DNA of 55,975 bases from Gammaproteobacteria bacterium (GCA_016182805.1 JACPFV010000040.1:1-55975); one strand, 5' to 3'. Counted from the first letter of the stretch, positions 29,524 through 39,096 are shown. Numbers and translations are program-made. Notes: generated by a model from the sequence alone, not told the origin.

Positions 29524-29544
29524 CGCGGCCAATCGGCCGCGTTT
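29523..29544 (+). terminator. terminator after the RDD gene
   Basis: An 8-bp stem ACGCGGCC / GGCCGCGT with a 4-nt AATC loop begins at the last base of the RDD stop codon and ends in TTT. The T-run is short, so efficiency may be moderate. It lies between convergent genes. Confidence 0.6.
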
Positions 29545-29603
29545 AGCCGCGAATGTCGGCCCCTATGTGGGCCACCCTCGCGACAAGGCGCGCGATACGC
29601 GCC

Positions 29604-30146
29604 TTAGAACAACTCGACGTCGTCCGCCGCCTGTCCGCCCCCTTTGCCCTGCGCGCCATGCGCGCCGTGCTGCTCGGCGGTCGTGTAGCCGCGCCGGCCC
29701 TGCGCCAGCCAGGTCTCGACATCGACCATGCTCGCACCCTCCTGGCGCGCCGAGCGCACTTTTTCGATCGTCTGCACCAGGCGCTCGTGCTCACCGGTGA
29801 CGTGGCGCAGGATCTGGCTCATGCGGTCCTGGAACTGGAGCAGCGTGACGATCTGGTTGATCTCGCGCCGCAACTCGTCGCCGACGTTCGCGGGCATCTG
29901 GCCGCGCGCCTGCGCGTCGTTGAGCTTGATCAGCAGGTCGTTGAGCAGCGCGCCGACCTGCGCGAACCGCGCCACCAGGGTGTTGATCGCGTCTTCCGCC
30001 AGGGCGCGCGCGGCCTCGATCTGCTGCGCCCACATCGGCAGGACGCGCTGGTTCAGCTCGCTGAGCCAAGCGGCCGTATCCACCGCGCTTCGATCCGACG
30101 CGCTGGTCGCGGAGGAAGAAGGAGTCGCTTCGTTACCGGTGGACAT
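29604..30146 (-). CDS. helical protein with LQFQDR motif, function unknown
   Basis: The 180-residue protein has a Ser/Thr-rich N-terminus, a long helical centre (WLSELNQRVLPMWAQQIEAA to about residue 130) and a Gly-rich disordered C-terminus ending DDVELF. The segment TLLQFQDRMSQILRHV resembles a motif I associate with small chemotaxis-receptor-like cytoplasmic proteins, but there is no signalling hairpin tip. The family is therefore not named. It lies alone, convergent with the RDD gene, and is 79 bp from the MFS gene upstream. A phasin was considered because phaR is nearby, but the phasin core is not visible. Coding is supported by clean helical heptads and an ATG with a normal context. Confidence 0.7.
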   Translation of the reverse strand: MSTGNEATPSSSATSASDRSAVDTAAWLSELNQRVLPMWAQQIEAARALAEDAINTLVARFAQVGALLNDLLIKLNDAQARGQMPANVGDELRREINQIVTLLQFQDRMSQILRHVTGEHERLVQTIEKVRSARQEGASMVDVETWLAQGRRGYTTAEQHGAHGAQGKGGGQAADDVELF

Positions 30147-30225
30147 CCGCGGGAATCCCGTTGGTTCGGACCCCCAGCATACGGGGCCACCGCACGAAAC
30201 TAAATAGGGAATCTTCTCTACGAAT

Positions 30226-31434
30226 TCAGGTGGATTGCGCCGGGATTTCGCGCACGCGGGACAGCAGCAGGCCGCCGGCCACGAAGAACGCCACCAGCGA
30301 CAGGATCGACAGGCGCGCGCTGCCGCTGGCGGCGGCGGTGACGCCGACCACCGACGGCCCCAGCACGGCCGCGAACTTGCCCAGCATGTTGTAAAAGCCG
30401 AAGAATTCGCCGGCCTTGCCGGCCGGGATCAGCCGCGCGTAATACGAGCGCGACAGCGACTGGATGCCGCCCTGGACCAGCCCGATCGCCACCGCCATCA
30501 GGTAGAACTGGCGCTCGGTCTCGAGGAAGTAGGCCCAGAACGTCACCGCGACGTAAACCGACAGCGCCAGGAAAATGGCGCGCCGCGTGCCGATGCGGCC
30601 GCCCAGCCAGCCGAAGGCGATCGCCGCCGGAAAGCCGATGAACTGCACCAGCAGCAGCGCCACGATCAGGCTGTCCGAGGCGAAGCCCAGCTTGAGCCCG
30701 AAGTCCACCGACATGCGGATGATGGTGTCCACGCCGTCGATGTAGAGCCAGTACGCCAGCAGGAACATCCACACCTGCGGCAGCGCGCGCAGCGTGCGCA
30801 CGGTGTGCAGCAGCTCCTTCCAGCCCGGCATTGCGGCGCCGCGCGCCGGCGCTTCCGGCACCCGGACGAACAGCGGCAGCGCGAAGGCGAGCCACCACAG
30901 CGCCACCATCGGGAACGACACGCGCGTGGCCAGCGCCGCGTCCGCCAGCCCGAACGCGGCCGGCTTCAGGGCCATCGCCACATAGCCCAGCCCGTAGCCC
31001 AGCGCCGAGACGCGGTCCATCTCCTCCGGCCGCGCGACATTGACCAGCAGCGAGTCGTAGAACGATACGGCGGCGAAGAAAGCGGCCGAGCCGAGCGTGA
31101 ACAGCGCGATCGCGGCCGGCCACTGGCCCTTGCCGACCAGGTACAGCGCCGCGGTCGACAGCACGCCCAGCAGCGTGCAGGCGAACAGGAAGCGCTTCTT
31201 CCAGCCGCGCTGGTCGGCCACCGCCCCCAGCCACGGCGCCAGCAGCATCACCACCAGGCTCGACACCGAGGCGCCGATGCCCAGGTACAGCGTCTGCGTC
31301 TGCGGCGCCACGCCGTCCGCCCAGTACTTGCTGAAGAAGATCGGAAAGAAGCCGGCCATCACGGTGGTGGCGAAGGCCGAGTTGCCCCAGTCGTACAGGG
31401 CCCAGGCAAGCTGCGGTGAACGCGGAGACCTCAT
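30226..31434 (-). CDS. MFS transporter, Atg22/UMF1-like
   Basis: A 402-residue, 12-TM transporter. The hallmark N-terminal ALYDWGNSAFATTV, the loop GAVADQRGWKKR, and AYWLYIDGVDTIIRM in TM7-8 identify the UMF1/Atg22-like branch of the major facilitator superfamily. Yeast Atg22 exports amino acids from the vacuole; bacterial members are uncharacterised. The ATG at 31434 was chosen because GGGAGGTG lies about 9 nt upstream and the first TM follows at once. An ATG 45 nt further upstream (31479) is inside a palindromic repeat and lacks such a site. It is the last gene of the leuA-udg-rimI direction, 70 bp after rimI. Confidence 0.9.
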   Translation of the reverse strand: MRSPRSPQLAWALYDWGNSAFATTVMAGFFPIFFSKYWADGVAPQTQTLYLGIGASVSSLVVMLLAPWLGAVADQRGWKKRFLFACTLLGVLSTAALYLVGKGQWPAAIALFTLGSAAFFAAVSFYDSLLVNVARPEEMDRVSALGYGLGYVAMALKPAAFGLADAALATRVSFPMVALWWLAFALPLFVRVPEAPARGAAMPGWKELLHTVRTLRALPQVWMFLLAYWLYIDGVDTIIRMSVDFGLKLGFASDSLIVALLLVQFIGFPAAIAFGWLGGRIGTRRAIFLALSVYVAVTFWAYFLETERQFYLMAVAIGLVQGGIQSLSRSYYARLIPAGKAGEFFGFYNMLGKFAAVLGPSVVGVTAAASGSARLSILSLVAFFVAGGLLLSRVREIPAQST

Positions 31435-31469
31435 CTGCTCAACACCTCCCTGTGGCGGCGGCCCGGCCG

Positions 31470-31483
31470 GGCCATCCATGGCC
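31470..31483 (-). repeat. CATGGATGGCC palindromic repeat, copy 1
   Basis: GGCCATGGATGGCC on the minus strand lies between rimI and the MFS gene. It is followed about 18 nt downstream by CAGGGAGGT, which supplies the ribosome binding site of the MFS gene. It is one of four related copies in the window. Confidence 0.7.
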
Positions 31484-31504
31484 GGTCGATCGGCGGCGCC
31501 GGGT

Positions 31505-31972
31505 TCATTCGAGCTCGCGCGTCAGCAGCCAGGCGTCCTCGCGGCCGCCGCGCGCCGGATAGTAGTTGCGTCGGCTGCCGACCTTGCGGAAGCCGGACCG
31601 CTCGTAGAGCAGGATTGCGGCGCGGTTGGACTTGCGCACCTCCAGCAGCATCTGCGTCATGTGCGCGGCGCGCGCCACGCGCAGCAGATGGCCGAGCAGG
31701 AAGCGCCCCAGCCCCTGCTGGTGGTATACGGGGTCCACGCACAGGTTGAGCAGGTGCGCCTCGCCCACCGCCATCGACATCAGCGCGTAGGCCATCACCT
31801 CGCCGCCGGGATTGTTGACGATCCAGGCGCTGTAGCCGACCTTGAGGCAGTCGCGGAAGATGCCCTCGGTCCAAGGAAACTCGTAGGCGCGGCGCTCGAT
31901 CTCGACCACCTGCGGCACGTGCGCCAGCGTCATCGGCGCGAGCTGCCACAGCTCTTGGGGCTGTGCGCTCAT
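31505..31972 (-). CDS. rimI: ribosomal protein bS18 N-acetyltransferase RimI
   Basis: A 155-residue GNAT acetyltransferase. RimI acetylates the N-terminal alanine of ribosomal protein bS18. Conserved features are the N-terminal VVEIERRAYEFPWTEGIFRD, the acetyl-CoA loop VDPVYHQQGLGRFLL, the Glu of LLEVRKSNRAA and the C-terminal LYERSGFRKVGSRRNYY. The ATG overlaps the stop of the upstream uracil-DNA glycosylase gene by 4 nt. In many bacteria rimI is near tsaB/tsaD; here tsaE is in the window but 8 kb away. Confidence in RimI rather than a generic GNAT is good because of the YEFPW and RRNYY motifs. Confidence 0.94.
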   Translation of the reverse strand: MSAQPQELWQLAPMTLAHVPQVVEIERRAYEFPWTEGIFRDCLKVGYSAWIVNNPGGEVMAYALMSMAVGEAHLLNLCVDPVYHQQGLGRFLLGHLLRVARAAHMTQMLLEVRKSNRAAILLYERSGFRKVGSRRNYYPARGGREDAWLLTRELE

Positions 31973-32721
31973 GCGGGCTTCGCCAGGAAGCGGTCGATGG
32001 CCTTGAGGTCCTGCCAGCTCTTGGCCTTCTCGCCCGGATTGCGCAGCAGGTACGCGGGGTGGTACGTGACCATCAGCGGCGTGCCCTCCGGACCCCAGTG
32101 ATGCAGCGCGCCGCGCAGCTTGGACAGCGGCGTGTCCGTCACCAGCAAGCGCTGCGCCGCCACGCGGCCGAGCGCCACGATCAGCATGGGCTTGACCAGC
32201 CGCAACTGCTGCTCCAGGTACGGGCGGCAGGACTCCGCCTCGTCCGGTGCCGGCTCGCGGTTGTTGGGCGGCCGGCACTTGACCACGTTGGCGATGAAGG
32301 TGTCGGTCTTGCGCGAGCGGCCGAGCGCCTTGAGCATCTCGTCCAGCAGCTTGCCGGCGCGGCCGACGAAGGGCTCGCCCTGCGCGTCCTCGTCCGCGCC
32401 GGGACCCTCGCCCACGACCATCAGCGGGGCGTTTTCCGGCCCGACCCCGAACACAGTCTGGGTGCGCGTCTCGCACAGCCGGCAGCGCCGGCAGTCCTTG
32501 ACCATGGCGCGCAGGCCGGCCCAGTCCCTCGGGACCTCGAACGTCGGGGCGGCAGCCGCCGGCGCCGGAACGGATTTCGGTTTCATCGCAGGGTCGGCGA
32601 TCTCATCGGCAGCCGCGGCCGCGACGCCCGCCGCCTCCGCGGAACCGCCGGGCGCGCCTCCGCGCCGCACCCACGATTCCAGTCCCAGGGCGTTCAGGTA
32701 GTAGCGGCGGCTTGGGTGCAT
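31969..32721 (-). CDS. type-4 (Fe-S) uracil-DNA glycosylase
   Basis: The 250-residue enzyme removes uracil from DNA. The N-terminal third is an Ala/Pro-rich linker. The glycosylase domain begins near residue 62 with a 4Fe-4S cluster region (CRRCRLCETR; C77, C80, C83 plus later Cys in VVKCRPP and AESCRP). Catalytic motifs are GEGPGADEDAQGEPFVG and HPAYLLR. This matches the SPO1/type-4 branch rather than Ung. It is translationally coupled to rimI. A 74-bp gap with a CGCCGCC/GGCGGCG hairpin (32762-32780) separates it from leuA upstream. Confidence 0.94.
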   Translation of the reverse strand: MHPSRRYYLNALGLESWVRRGGAPGGSAEAAGVAAAAADEIADPAMKPKSVPAPAAAAPTFEVPRDWAGLRAMVKDCRRCRLCETRTQTVFGVGPENAPLMVVGEGPGADEDAQGEPFVGRAGKLLDEMLKALGRSRKTDTFIANVVKCRPPNNREPAPDEAESCRPYLEQQLRLVKPMLIVALGRVAAQRLLVTDTPLSKLRGALHHWGPEGTPLMVTYHPAYLLRNPGEKAKSWQDLKAIDRFLAKPA

Positions 32722-32795
32722 GGTTCAGGCGGCGGAAAGGCTGGATTGTGTCCGGTTGCCGCGCCGCCAACAAGGCGGCGGCGTACGCTTCGCCC

Positions 32796-34358
32796 TTACG
32801 GCATCCCCACCGCTTCCGCCGCGTGCTGCGGATGCTGGCGCAGCGTCGGCGCCACCTGCAGGCGGTTGAGCGCGTTGACGTAGGCCTTGGCCGAGGCGAT
32901 CACGATATCGGTGTCGGCGCCCTGGCCGTTGACGATCTGGCCGTTGCGCGACAGCCGCACCGTCACCTCGCCCTGCGCGTCGGCGCCCTGGGTGATGTTG
33001 TTCACGGAGAACAGCAGGAGCTGCGCGCCGCTGCCCACCACCTGCTCGATGGCGGAAAACACCGCGTCGACCGGGCCGTCGCCCATGGCCTTGGCGTCCA
33101 GGCGCTCGCCGTCCACGATCAGCGAGACCTGGGCGACCGGCTTGGTCCCGGTCTTGGACATCGCCTCCAGCGACACCAGCTTCACGCGCTCGTCCACGCG
33201 CGCGTGGGTGGATTCGGTGACCAGCGCCTGCAAGTCCTCGTCGTAGATCTCGTGCTTCTTGTCGGTCAGCTCCTTGAAGCGCGCGAAGGCCTCATTGAGA
33301 TCGGCGTCGGCGGCGAAGCGGTGGCCCAGCTCCTCCAGGCGCTTCTTGAACGCGGCGCGGCCGGAGTGCTTGCCCAGCACCAGCTTGTTGGCGCTCCAGC
33401 CGACGTCCTCGGCGCGCATGATCTCGTAGGTGCGGCGGCTCTTGATGACGCCGTCCTGGTGGATGCCGGACTCGTGCGCGAAAGCGTTGGCGCCGACGAT
33501 CGCCTTGTTCGGCTGCACCGGAAAGCCGGTGACGCCCGACACCAGGCGCGAGCAGTTCACGATCTCGCGCGCGTCGATGCGCGTGTCGCAGGGGAATTCG
33601 TCCTGGCGCGTGCGCACCGCCATGACGACCTCCTCCAGCGCGGCGTTGCCGGCCCGCTCGCCCAGGCCGTTGATCGTGCACTCGACCTGGCGCGCGCCGT
33701 TCAGCACCGCCGACAGCGAGTTGGCGACTGCCAGGCCCAGGGCGGTGTGGCAGTGCACCGAGAACACCGCCTTGTCCGAGTTCGGCACGCGCGCGCGCAG
33801 ATCCTTGATGAGCGCGCCGAAGCGGTGCGGCAGCGTGTAGCCGACCGTGTCCGGGATGTTGACCGTGGTCGCGCCGGCGGCGATCACCGCCTCCAGCACG
33901 CGGCACAGGAAGTCCGGCTCGGAGCGGCCGGCGTCCTCGGGCGAGAACTCGACGTCGTCGGTGAAGCGGCGCGCCAGCTTGACCGCCTTGACCGCCGCCT
34001 CCACCACCTGGTCCGGCTCCATGCGCAGCTTCTCGCGCATGTGGATCGGGCTGGTGGCGATGAAGGTGTGGATGCGCATGCGCCGGGCCGGCTTCAAGGC
34101 CTCCGCCGCGCGGGTAATGTCGTTTTCGGTGGCGCGCGCCAGGCCGCAGACGACGCTGTCGCGCACCGCGCGCGCCACCGCCTGCACCGAGCCCCAGTCG
34201 CCGTTGCTCGCCGCCGGGAAACCGGCCTCGATCACGTCCACCTTCAGCCGCTCCAGGGCGAGCGCGATGCGCACCTTCTCGTCCTGGGTCATGGAGGCGC
34301 CGGGCGACTGCTCGCCGTCGCGCAAGGTGGTGTCGAAGATGATCAGATGGTCTTTCAT
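32796..34358 (-). CDS. leuA: 2-isopropylmalate synthase LeuA
   Basis: LeuA condenses acetyl-CoA with 2-oxoisovalerate, the first committed step of leucine synthesis. In 520 residues the TIM-barrel catalytic domain begins [13 protein letters not shown] (D9, R13, D14). The C-terminal leucine-binding regulatory domain spans about 390-510. Metal ligands H202 and H204 and N238 (GERAGN) are present, but the strongly conserved Asn-Asp after HxH is Thr-Ala (HCHTALG, T205-A206). That is unusual and may affect activity. The ATG at 34358 matches the family start [11 protein letters not shown]; an upstream ATG lies in the leader. A leucine-rich leader ORF and hairpins precede the gene. Confidence 0.95.
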   Translation of the reverse strand: MKDHLIIFDTTLRDGEQSPGASMTQDEKVRIALALERLKVDVIEAGFPAASNGDWGSVQAVARAVRDSVVCGLARATENDITRAAEALKPARRMRIHTFIATSPIHMREKLRMEPDQVVEAAVKAVKLARRFTDDVEFSPEDAGRSEPDFLCRVLEAVIAAGATTVNIPDTVGYTLPHRFGALIKDLRARVPNSDKAVFSVHCHTALGLAVANSLSAVLNGARQVECTINGLGERAGNAALEEVVMAVRTRQDEFPCDTRIDAREIVNCSRLVSGVTGFPVQPNKAIVGANAFAHESGIHQDGVIKSRRTYEIMRAEDVGWSANKLVLGKHSGRAAFKKRLEELGHRFAADADLNEAFARFKELTDKKHEIYDEDLQALVTESTHARVDERVKLVSLEAMSKTGTKPVAQVSLIVDGERLDAKAMGDGPVDAVFSAIEQVVGSGAQLLLFSVNNITQGADAQGEVTVRLSRNGQIVNGQGADTDIVIASAKAYVNALNRLQVAPTLRQHPQHAAEAVGMP

Positions 34359-34376
34359 TGCTAACCCGTTGGCTTT

Positions 34377-34394
34377 CGCCGGCGCCAGCCGGCG
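34377..34394 (-). promoter_or_regulatory. GC-rich hairpin just before the leuA start
   Basis: CGCCGGC/GCCGGCG form a 7-bp stem with a TGGC loop, ending about 19 nt upstream of the leuA ATG. It could be the regulatory hairpin of the leader, limiting ribosome access or transcription. There is no T-tract after it. Confidence 0.5.
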
Positions 34395-34403
34395 TTTGAA
34401 ACT

Positions 34404-34423
34404 CCGGCACATGAAAGTGCCGG
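34404..34423 (-). promoter_or_regulatory. hairpin in the leuA leader
   Basis: CCGGCAC and GTGCCGG pair perfectly around a 6-nt loop (TTTCAT), followed by AGTTTC on the minus strand. It lies between the leader stop codon and leuA and is a candidate terminator or antiterminator element, though the T-run is only three. Confidence 0.5.
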
Positions 34424-34477
34424 GCTTGTATCAGGGAGGATCACGGTGTTTGGGCCCCGTGCGGCCGCGCTCTGGTA

Positions 34478-34493
34478 TCTGCCTTACGGCAGA
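34478..34493 (-). promoter_or_regulatory. hairpin over the leader stop codon
   Basis: TCTGCC and GGCAGA pair with a 4-nt loop (GTAA) that contains the TAA stop codon of the leucine-rich leader ORF. A ribosome stalled on the Leu codons or released at the stop would change whether this hairpin can form. Confidence 0.5.
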
Positions 34494-34636
34494 AGGAGCA
34501 GGCTAAGCAGCAAGAAAGGAAAGCCCGGCCATGGATGGCCGGATTTTTCGGACAGGGAGGTCCTGTCATGCGCGCGCGGCGAGGCGTCTGCGGAAGACGC
34601 CGCGAAGGAATTGAAGCGGCCGGGCACTGCGTTCAT
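34484..34636 (-). CDS. putative leuA leader peptide (leucine-rich C-terminus)
   Basis: This 50-codon ORF ends 125 bp before leuA. Its last ten residues are FLLLSLLLLP: seven Leu codons within the nine codons before the stop, including TTG and two CTT that should be rare in so GC-rich a genome. This is the hallmark of a transcription-attenuation leader of the leuL type. A promoter (TTGGCA, 18 nt, TATAGT) ends only 8 nt before the ATG, which would make translation near-leaderless; I see no Shine-Dalgarno. Three hairpins follow between the Leu run and leuA. The N-terminal 35 codons show no known domain and overlap a palindromic repeat. A leader of this length is longer than the enterobacterial one. 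Confidence 0.6.
   Translation of the reverse strand: MNAVPGRFNSFAASSADASPRAHDRTSLSEKSGHPWPGFPFLLLSLLLLP
34525..34542 (+). repeat. CATGGATGGCC palindromic repeat, copy 2
   Basis: CCGGCCATGGATGGCCGG is a perfect 8-bp stem with a 2-nt loop. Thirteen nt later CAGGGAGGT follows, as in copy 1. This copy lies inside the leuA leader region, in antisense orientation to it, so the leader RNA can also form this hairpin. Confidence 0.75.
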
Positions 34637-34644
34637 GACGCCGG

Positions 34645-34674
34645 ACTATAGACGATGCGTAAGCGCCCTGCCAA
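34645..34674 (-). promoter_or_regulatory. sigma-70 promoter for the leuA leader transcript
   Basis: On the minus strand TTGGCA (34669-34674, 5 of 6) and TATAGT (34645-34650, 5 of 6) are separated by 18 nt. Transcription would start about at the ATG of the leucine-rich leader ORF, roughly 280 nt upstream of leuA. The site begins 13 bp beyond the pssA stop-side end of the gap. Confidence 0.65.
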
Positions 34675-34686
34675 GAGAGGCGGCGT

Positions 34687-35481
34687 CTACAGCGTGGTGA
34701 GCGTCTTGGGCGGCGGCGTCGCCGTCGGCGCGGGCTTCTTCATGCGCCGGTACAGAGCGGCGATCGGCCCCGACAGGGCGTAGCCGAAAAACACCAGGAA
34801 GAAGATCAGCGGTGGATGCACCAGGAACAGGGCGAACACGCCGACCACCAGCGCGATGTAGCGGAACGGCACGCGCTCGGTCAGCTTGACCTGCTTGAAG
34901 CTCTCGAAGCGGATGTTGGACACCATCAGGACCGCCGCGCCGGCGGTGATGAGCATCGCCGGGACCAGCACGTCGCGGCCCTTGAAACCGAGGCTGTCCA
35001 TGGCCCAGACGAAGCCGACCGCGACCGCCGCCGCGGCCGGGCTCGGCAGGCCGAAGAAGCTGCCCTTGGCGCCGCCGCGCCAGGCCAGCACGTTGAAGCG
35101 CGCCAGCCGCAGCGCGGCGCAGGCAGCGTAACCGAAGGCGATCACCCAGCCGAGCTTGCCGCCGAGCCAGCGGAACGAGGACAGGTAATGCAGGCTGAAC
35201 GAGTACACCACCAGCGAGGCGGCCAGGCCGAACGCGACCATGTCGCTCAGGCTGTCGTACTCCTTGCCGAAGTCGCTGGCGGTATTGGTCAGGCGGGCGA
35301 TGCGCCCGTCCAGGCCGTCCGCCACCATGGCCGCGAGGATGCCGTACGCGGCGTTCTCGAAATCGCCGCCCATCGCGGCCACGATCGCGTAGAAGCCGCC
35401 GAACAGGGTTGCGGTCGTGAACAGGTTCGGCAGGAGATAAATCCCCCGACGACGGCGCTTGGGCGTTTCGTTCTCGTCCAT
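34687..35481 (-). CDS. pssA: CDP-diacylglycerol-serine O-phosphatidyltransferase PssA
   Basis: PssA makes phosphatidylserine, the precursor of phosphatidylethanolamine, at the inner membrane. The 264-residue protein has about eight hydrophobic helices and the CDP-alcohol phosphotransferase signature DG..AR..(8)..G...D...D (DGLDGRIARLTN then SDFGKEYDSLSD). This is the membrane-embedded type II enzyme found in Bacillus and many proteobacteria, not the E. coli soluble type. A basic N-terminus (KRRRRG) precedes the first helix. The ilv-pssA-leuA order occurs in several beta- and gammaproteobacteria. It is separated from ilvC by a terminator-like hairpin. Confidence 0.95.
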   Translation of the reverse strand: MDENETPKRRRRGIYLLPNLFTTATLFGGFYAIVAAMGGDFENAAYGILAAMVADGLDGRIARLTNTASDFGKEYDSLSDMVAFGLAASLVVYSFSLHYLSSFRWLGGKLGWVIAFGYAACAALRLARFNVLAWRGGAKGSFFGLPSPAAAAVAVGFVWAMDSLGFKGRDVLVPAMLITAGAAVLMVSNIRFESFKQVKLTERVPFRYIALVVGVFALFLVHPPLIFFLVFFGYALSGPIAALYRRMKKPAPTATPPPKTLTTL

Positions 35482-35534
35482 CCGCTATCCCTATCTATCT
35501 TGTGCGCATATTACGGTTTCGGCGCCGCAAACAG

Positions 35535-35557
35535 AAAGAGGCGCAGCGCGCCTCTTT
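35535..35557 (-). terminator. terminator after ilvC
   Basis: AAAGAGGCGC and GCGCCTCTTT form a perfect 10-bp stem with a 3-nt loop, 30 bp beyond the ilvC stop. The stem begins with A residues and ends with T residues, so it can act in both directions. Confidence 0.75.
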
Positions 35558-35587
35558 CCGTTGCCCCGGACCCCAGGCATCCCCAAA

Positions 35588-37143
<1,556 letters not shown>

Positions 37144-37197
37144 GGCCGCGCAACTTAGCTTTGTTGCAGTGCAAAAGCAAGACAGAACCGGATCGAT

Positions 37198-39051
37198 TCA
37201 GCGCCCGCGCAGGAACAAACGGTCCAGCTCCTCCATCGTCACCTGCACCCAGGTCGGCCGGCCGTGATTGCACTGGTTGGCCAGCTCGGTGCGCTCCATG
37301 TCGCGCAACAGTGCCTCCATCTCCGGCAGGCTCAGGCGGCGGTTGGCCTTGATCGCGGCCTTGCAGGCAATGTCGGCCAGCACCCGGTGCTGGGCGTCGC
37401 GCACCTCGGCGAAATGGCTTGCGTCCTCGCGCTCCGCCGCCTCGCCCAGCAGCCTGCGCACCAGCGCCGCGGTGTCCGCGCCGATCAGCAGCGGCGGCAC
37501 CGCGCGCACCGCCAGCGCGGTCGGGCCGACACGATCGATCTCCAAGCCGAAGCGGGCGAACTCGCCGCGCCGCGCCTCGGCCTGATCGGCCTCGTCTTCG
37601 GCGACGTGCAGCGTAAGCGGCACCAGCAGGGCCTGTGACGGTATGCCGCCTTCGGCGAGCTGGCGCTTCAACTGCTCGTACAGCACGCGCTCGTGCGCTG
37701 CGTGGGCGTCCACCAGCACCAACCCTTGCGCGTTCTGCGCCAGCACGTAAACGCCCAGCAGCTGCGCGAGAGCATGGCCCAGCGGAGTGTCGGATGGCGC
37801 TACTGCGGGCGCGGGGGTGGCGGGCGCGGGCTTGAGCGCCGCCCAGCCGGTGCGTTCAATCGTCAGCGGCGGTTCGGCCAGGGCCATCGGCGCCGACCCC
37901 GGCGCCGGCGCGTACGGGTGGCGCGACGGCTCGGCGACCGTAGCGGGCCCCGCCGGGTAGGCGAAGCGCGCCTGCTCGGCAGCCGGCGCAGTTGGAGCCG
38001 GCGCGAACTGGACGCGGTGGTGCTGGGCCGGGTCCGGCCGCAGGCGGCGGATCGCCTGGTGCACCGCGCCGAACAGGAAGTCGTGCACGCGCGCCGAATC
38101 GCGGAAGCGCACTTCCTGCTTGGCCGGGTGGACATTGACGTCCACGCCCATGGGATCGAGTTCCAGGTACAGCACGAAGGCCGGATAGCGCGTGCCGTGC
38201 AGCACATCGGCGTACGCGCGCCGCAGCGCCGCGCCGACCAGCCGGTCGCGCACCATGCGGCCGTTGACGTTGAAGTACTGCAAGTCCGGCTGCGCGCGCG
38301 AGAAGCTCGGCAGGGCGATCCAACCCCACAGCCGCAGGCCCATACGCTCCTCTTCCAGGTACGCCGCGTTGGCCAGGAATTCCTCGTCGCAGACCGCGCC
38401 GACGCGCTGCTCGCGCGCGCTCTCGTCCGCCGCCGGCCGCAGTTCCAGCTGTTTGCGCCCGTTGTGGCGCAGCGTGAAGCCGACCGGGAAGCGCGACAAG
38501 GCCACGCGCCGCACCAGCTGGTCCACGTGGCGGAACTCGGTGGCTTCGGCGCGCATGAACTTGCGCCGGGCCGGCGTGTTGAAGAACAGGTCGCGCACCT
38601 CGATCGTTGTGCCGACCGCCTGCGCCGAAGGCTGCGTCTCGGCCTGCTCCAGCCGGCCGGCGCCGGAAAGCTGCCAGCCGTGAGCGCCGTCCGGCGTGCG
38701 CGAGGCAATGGAAAAGCGCGACACCGACAGGATGCTCGGCAGCGCCTCGCCGCGGAAGCCAAGGCTTGCGACGCGCTCCAGGTCGTCGAGCGAGGCGATC
38801 TTGCTGGTGGCGTGGCGCTGCAAGGCCAGCGGCAGGTCCTCGCGCGCGATGCCGCCGCCGTTGTCGCGCACGCGGATCAGCGACAGCCCGCCCTGCTCCA
38901 CTTCGACATCGACCTGCGTCGCGCCGGCGTCCAGGCTGTTTTCGACGAGTTCCTTGACCACCGCCGCCGGTCGCTCGATGACCTCGCCGGCCGCGATCTG
39001 GTTGATGAGCTGTTCGGGGAGGACGCGGATTCGGGAAGTTGCGGTCGGCAT
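37198..39051 (-). CDS. mutL: DNA mismatch repair protein MutL
   Basis: MutL couples MutS mismatch recognition to strand incision. The 617-residue protein has the GHKL ATPase motifs ELVENSLDAGAT, DNGGGI and GFRGEALPSI. A Pro/Ala-rich linker (about 330-420) leads to the C-terminal dimerisation domain. This keeps endonuclease-type motifs: DAHAAHERVLYE (the DQHA(X)2E(X)4E site, with Q to A), ACKAAIKANR, and CNHGRPT near the end. The presence of these suggests a MutH-independent nicking MutL. It lies 45 bp from the amidase gene, a common gammaproteobacterial neighbour. Confidence 0.96.
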   Translation of the reverse strand: MPTATSRIRVLPEQLINQIAAGEVIERPAAVVKELVENSLDAGATQVDVEVEQGGLSLIRVRDNGGGIAREDLPLALQRHATSKIASLDDLERVASLGFRGEALPSILSVSRFSIASRTPDGAHGWQLSGAGRLEQAETQPSAQAVGTTIEVRDLFFNTPARRKFMRAEATEFRHVDQLVRRVALSRFPVGFTLRHNGRKQLELRPAADESAREQRVGAVCDEEFLANAAYLEEERMGLRLWGWIALPSFSRAQPDLQYFNVNGRMVRDRLVGAALRRAYADVLHGTRYPAFVLYLELDPMGVDVNVHPAKQEVRFRDSARVHDFLFGAVHQAIRRLRPDPAQHHRVQFAPAPTAPAAEQARFAYPAGPATVAEPSRHPYAPAPGSAPMALAEPPLTIERTGWAALKPAPATPAPAVAPSDTPLGHALAQLLGVYVLAQNAQGLVLVDAHAAHERVLYEQLKRQLAEGGIPSQALLVPLTLHVAEDEADQAEARRGEFARFGLEIDRVGPTALAVRAVPPLLIGADTAALVRRLLGEAAEREDASHFAEVRDAQHRVLADIACKAAIKANRRLSLPEMEALLRDMERTELANQCNHGRPTWVQVTMEELDRLFLRGR

Positions 39052-39096
39052 CCGCGTACATTAACCGACGGCGCGGCGCGCTCGCCGCAACTATTG

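Noticed and set aside
29604-30146. Calling the helical protein a phasin because phaR is nearby
   Set aside because: The phasin core sequence is not visible, and the LQFQDR segment points elsewhere.
32762-32780. CGCCGCC/GGCGGCG hairpin after leuA as a terminator
   Set aside because: No T-tract follows on the minus strand; a stem of this composition is expected by chance in such DNA.
34567-34647. Short plus-strand ORF starting ATG CGC GCG after the repeat-borne GGGAGGT
   Set aside because: Only about 27 codons, Arg-rich and without any recognisable feature; the ribosome-site-like sequence belongs to the repeat.
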